Below, piece by piece: positions 61,901-64,000 of a DNA stretch of 64,000 nucleotides. A program made the translations under genes and the position numbers. The notes below the pieces were generated by a model. That model was not told the origin of the DNA, made no database searches, and saw only the letters and a list, made by a program, of their open reading frames with translations. The stretch comes from Bacteroidaceae bacterium. GTDB lineage: Bacteria > Bacteroidota > Bacteroidia > Bacteroidales > Bacteroidaceae. Location of the stretch: assembly GCA_902362595.1 (NCBI GenBank), contig CABIXF010000007.1, forward strand, positions 1 to 64,000, written 5' to 3'. Every line of letters starts with the position of its first letter. The first letter of the stretch is position 1.

Positions 61901-63516
61901 GTAAGGTGCAGGGAGTACGGACGGAAGTCGCGCACTTTCACGCGCAGGTTGAAGTCGGGTACCGCCTGGCTGGTGACAAAGCTCCCGTCCATGGTGATTT
62001 TCCCGTTGTGGTCGTCGAGCGAGAGGTGTCCGTTGAACCCGCCCGGCTTGAAGTCGCCGTTCAGCGCGATGTGCTGATACTGGTAATGGTTGTACTCAAG
62101 AGACGAAATCTCTCCCTTGATGTGCGATTCCAGCTGGTTGTTGCGGTATTGCAGTCCCTTCAGCTCCAGGTCGAACGAGGTCTTCCCGAGTTCCTCCTTG
62201 GCCAGCAGTTTCCCCAGCTCGAACTCTTGGGTCGAGATGCGTCCCGAGTAGCTTTTCTGCAAGGTCAGCGTGTCGGTGTGCATGGTCACGTTGGCGTTGA
62301 GCTGTCCCGGACGGCTCTTGACGGTACCGTGGGCGGTGATGCGTGAGGGATAGCCCGACACGTCGCCCTGGAACTGGATGAATCCGAGGCGCTGGATGAG
62401 GTCGGGCAGGTTCGTTTCTGCCCCTTTCAGGTTGTGGAACAGCCAGGGAAGGGCTTTCTCGCTGACATCGGCCTGGGTGATTTCGCCGAAGAAATAAGGT
62501 GACTTGACAGACTGATTGGCGTCCATCATCCCCTGTGCGCGCAGAATCAGCTCCTTCTGGGGACTGGCCAGGTAGAAGTGGGTGCAGCGGAACTGCCGTC
62601 CCTTGCCGCGGAACGTCGCGTCGATGTGGATGGAGTCCTGGAAGTGCGTCAGTGCCGGGACGAAATACGACAGGTCGGCCGGTGTGACAGAGGCCCGCAG
62701 GTTGCCCATGTAGTTCACCGGATTCTCCGGCGACGTCAGCAGGTGCGGGTCCTTGAGATTGCCCGTAGCCGACAGCGTGTCGATGCACACGAAGGTAGAC
62801 GGCAGGTGGAGAGTCAGCTCCTGCAGGTAGATGCCCTGCGGATTGGCCGTCACCTTGAGGGCAAACTTCTTCAGGCGGAAGCCGCTCTGTTCGTTGAAGC
62901 TCATGCGCCGGATTTGGGCGTTGAGCGAGTCTTTCTGCAAGGCCTTCAAGGAGAGGGTGGCCGAAAGCTCACTGATGCCGATGTGGCTGGAGTTGAATTT
63001 CCGGGGGGTGACCGCTTCCGAGAGGACATCGTAGTGCACCTGTCCGCGGCGAATCAGTACGGAGTTGATGCGCAGGTCGAGGGGGCTTTCCTGCTTCGTG
63101 CTGTCTTTGGAAGCAAAGGCGTCGATGAGAAACTGGCAGTTCAGCGGGGCATCCGGAGTGGGACGGCTCAGACGGGCGTCCAGACCGAACAGCTGGATGC
63201 TGCTGATGCGAATCTGCTTGCGGAAAAGCGAGGGAATGTCTATCTTGACGGAGAAACGCGAGATGCCCAGCAGGTCTTTTCCCTGCCGGTCCTTGATGCG
63301 CACGTTCTGGATGACCACGCGGTTCAACAAGCCCAGGTCGACGTTGCCGATGCGGACCTCGGCCTGCACCAGCCGGGAAAGCTCACGGGCCGCATACGTA
63401 CTGACACGATGCTGCACCGCCGGAAGGCTGAACAGGGCAATCAGGCCGAAATAAAGAATCAGTGCGGAAATGACCGTGAGGCGTATGGCTTGTTTTATGC
63501 GCGTGAATCTACTCAT
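58945..63516 (-). CDS. tamB: TamB-family translocation/assembly module protein (DUF490)
   Basis: The 1523-residue protein has one N-terminal membrane helix (RLTVISALILYFGLIALFSL), then a very long beta-rich AsmA/TamB-type body with repeated INATQPQAHS- and DSIHIDATF-type strands. The C-terminal DUF490 region has EFQMFGNYHITEGIYKMSM and RKDFTLQPGGTVSFNGDPRA. It spans the periplasm and supports transport to the outer membrane. The last ~30 residues are charged and low-complexity. It heads an operon with aguA and aguB. Confidence 0.92.
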   Translation of the reverse strand: MSRFTRIKQAIRLTVISALILYFGLIALFSLPAVQHRVSTYAARELSRLVQAEVRIGNVDLGLLNRVVIQNVRIKDRQGKDLLGISRFSVKIDIPSLFRKQIRISSIQLFGLDARLSRPTPDAPLNCQFLIDAFASKDSTKQESPLDLRINSVLIRRGQVHYDVLSEAVTPRKFNSSHIGISELSATLSLKALQKDSLNAQIRRMSFNEQSGFRLKKFALKVTANPQGIYLQELTLHLPSTFVCIDTLSATGNLKDPHLLTSPENPVNYMGNLRASVTPADLSYFVPALTHFQDSIHIDATFRGKGRQFRCTHFYLASPQKELILRAQGMMDANQSVKSPYFFGEITQADVSEKALPWLFHNLKGAETNLPDLIQRLGFIQFQGDVSGYPSRITAHGTVKSRPGQLNANVTMHTDTLTLQKSYSGRISTQEFELGKLLAKEELGKTSFDLELKGLQYRNNQLESHIKGEISSLEYNHYQYQHIALNGDFKPGGFNGHLSLDDHNGKITMDGSFVTSQAVPDFNLRVKVRDFRPYSLHLTKKYEDTDLSLNLTADFSGHSIDDMRGSIHLDSLQVRTPDEAGNYFLPHLQINATQPQAHSPEKEIRITSPFLNGSIQGRYAYHTLLKSIEKVIRKHLPSLFPEAKSRKGAEPNNQFRFQFRMENSDFLSKVLHVPFDLQMPAVLNGQFNDSLSQMRINGYLPQFSYNGKHYESGALLCETHPEELQFQVRASTLMKKGAMFNLSLLTRAKDDKLHSTLYWGNNTQLTYSGKIDAVASFSQDPRHKGLHTRVDIQPSQIILNDTTWHIHPASVDIAKDSIEIHNFLFEHRDQHLKIHGRLGKADTDSCLVDLKNINLLYIMDMIQFHAVRFDGGISGKARLLHLLKDPVMEARLDVKDFSLNQAVLGRADILASWDKELGGVRLNADIRRDADCTTGVTGYVSPKLKGLDLHIKAGGTPLAFLQPFVENIFSNVNGKAYGDVHLFGPFAQLDLEGEVRAQMRTKVNILNTTFIASADSVHISSGLFRFPNVRLQDPEGHTGQADGELRHTKLKDLSYRFRFQTDRMKVYDTDHETPDFPFYGRIYATGDVLLRGGDGQLNVDGEVRADNQTAFVYVLGTAAEATNSGFVTFVDRTPRRQQAAVKAEVYHPLNRLEDEEEDDTPTAIHINLQIEPAERANMKIIMDPTAGDYISAYGTGNLRINFFNQGEFQMFGNYHITEGIYKMSMQNVIRKDFTLQPGGTVSFNGDPRAANLNVQAVYTVNSASLNDLIADASSSRGNVRVNCLLNLTGNLTSPNLSFGLELPTVSDEDRELVRSLTSTEEQMNTQIIYLLGVGKFYTYDYANNTGQTDATSSLAFSTLSGQLNNMLSQVINNQNWNVGTNLTTGEKGWSDVEAEAILSGRLLNNRLIINGNFGYRENTLRNTNFVGDFEAIWLLTKNGEFRLRGYNQTNDRYFTKSTLTTQGIGIMYKKDFMNWKELVDWFLRRRKARSSKQEKDDNDKYVQKDADLPAAQKKRTSNEKQLH

Positions 63517-63539
63517 CTATTTTTTCTGCAATTAGTAAA

Positions 63540-63547
63540 CAAAAGTA
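63540..63547 (-). promoter_or_regulatory. -7 box for tamB
   Basis: The minus strand reads TACTTTTG, matching TAnnTTTG, 24 bases upstream of the ATG. The -33 box is uncertain. Confidence 0.5.
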
Positions 63548-63640
63548 CAAATAACCGACGAAGAAAGTGGACATCGGAAAGGGTTATTAGCAGTTTTTAA
63601 GTTTTGCAGAAAGCTTTGTTTGTCTGTTTTTGCGGTAATA

Positions 63641-63693
63641 AAATTCTATTTTTATTCATTTTTACATTGAAAATGCAAATAAAAATAGAATTT
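63641..63693. repeat. long perfect inverted repeat between tamB and nhaC
   Basis: AAATTCTATTTTTATT (63641-63656) and its exact complement (63678-63693) form a 16-bp stem, extended inside by CATTTT/AAAATG with a one-base bulge. It lies between divergent genes and could be a terminator-like or regulator-bound element. Confidence 0.75.
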
Positions 63694-63771
63694 ATGCGGA
63701 TATTTGAAAAAATATTCGGAAATTTGTGCCGTTTTTAGGAAACCATAGATTATTGAACATAGATTGACGAA

Positions 63772-64000
63772 ATGACACAGAAACTGAAAATTCCTTCTCC
63801 GCTGGCTTCGTTGTTGCCGGTGCTGGTCCTGGTGGTCCTGCTTTTTTTTACCATTCGCCTGCTGGGAGCCGATGCGCTGGGCGGGGGCAGTCAGATTTGC
63901 CTGCTGCTGACGACGGCCTTGTGTGCCGCCATGGGCATGGGGCGTTACGGGGTGGCCTGGAGAGATATTGAGCATGCCATTGTGAACAACATTGCAGGGG
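63772..64000 (+). CDS. nhaC: Na+/H+ antiporter NhaC, N-terminal fragment (runs off the window)
   Basis: The first 76 residues are present: SPLASLLPVLVLVVLLFFTI and GADALGGGSQICLLLTTALC, two membrane helices with the NhaC-type G-A-D-A-L-x-G-x-S-Q-I motif. The rest lies beyond 64000. It would exchange Na+ for H+ at the inner membrane. Confidence 0.8.
   Translation, partial: MTQKLKIPSPLASLLPVLVLVVLLFFTIRLLGADALGGGSQICLLLTTALCAAMGMGRYGVAWRDIEHAIVNNIAG

Noticed and set aside
58954..62346. A plus-strand frame of over 1100 codons opposite tamB
   Set aside because: It is antisense to a well supported TamB protein and shows no family motif.

Overview
The window looks like the chromosome of a member of the Bacteroidaceae (Bacteroides or Phocaeicola type). 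Evidence: promoters of the TTTG-N20-TAnnTTTG class, a fused fucokinase/GDP-fucose pyrophosphorylase (Fkp), DUF4248, DUF4422 and Wzi-family proteins, an UpxY/NusG-like antiterminator, and a DUF4248 - helicase - HU - small membrane peptide - amidase cassette of the kind found beside Bacteroides capsule loci. The species cannot be fixed from the sequence alone.

Layout. (1) 194-10722, minus strand: an OmpA-family protein translationally coupled to a 906-residue coiled-coil lipoprotein, then the block fucose mutarotase - fkp - fucP - wecG-type glycosyltransferase - nucleotidyltransferase. (2) 10757-13541: a two-gene ATPase/TOPRIM-like module and an Rpn-type PD-(D/E)XK nuclease with a 12-bp tandem repeat. 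(3) 13602-33408, minus strand: capsule locus 1 (CPS1). Its transcription order is wza, wzc, wzx, an HlpA-like transferase, FrhB-like protein, pyruvyl transferase, wzy, GT4, acyltransferase, GT4, a second FrhB-like/pyruvyl transferase pair, acyltransferase, GT4, manC, gmd, fcl. The middle of this locus is strikingly AT-rich. (4) 33409-33983: a control region with adjacent palindromes and seven palindromic units in exact 22-bp register. (5) 33984-39116, plus strand: DUF4248, a winged-helix replication-type protein, a second DnaB-type helicase, an HU-like protein, a 32-residue membrane peptide, an amidase and a WecA/MraY-type phosphoglycosyl transferase. These converge on a NusG/UpxY-like gene on the minus strand. 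(6) 39660-41626: a PARIS-like AAA ATPase + DUF4435 pair. (7) 41682-55135, minus strand: a GC-rich second polysaccharide locus (CPS2) with wzx, several GTs, glf, wzy, wzz, wzi and a lipoprotein, driven by a clear promoter with a leader hairpin. (8) 55244-64000: trkH, the tamB-aguA-aguB operon, and the start of nhaC.

How the genes fit together. GDP-fucose can be made de novo (manC-gmd-fcl) and by salvage (fucP import, mutarotase, fkp). CPS1 carries Wza and the tyrosine kinase Wzc but no Wzi. CPS2 carries Wzi and a kinase-less Wzz but no Wza. Neither locus contains its own initiating phosphoglycosyl transferase, so the separate WecA-like enzyme, and perhaps the distant WecG-like one, probably serve both. 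The most unusual points are the duplicated FrhB-like/pyruvyl-transferase pair, the 22-bp-period palindromic array beside a replication-type cassette, and two ATPase+TOPRIM-like modules of the same architecture flanking the CPS1 and cassette region. All functions are inferred from reading the protein sequences; no database search was run.
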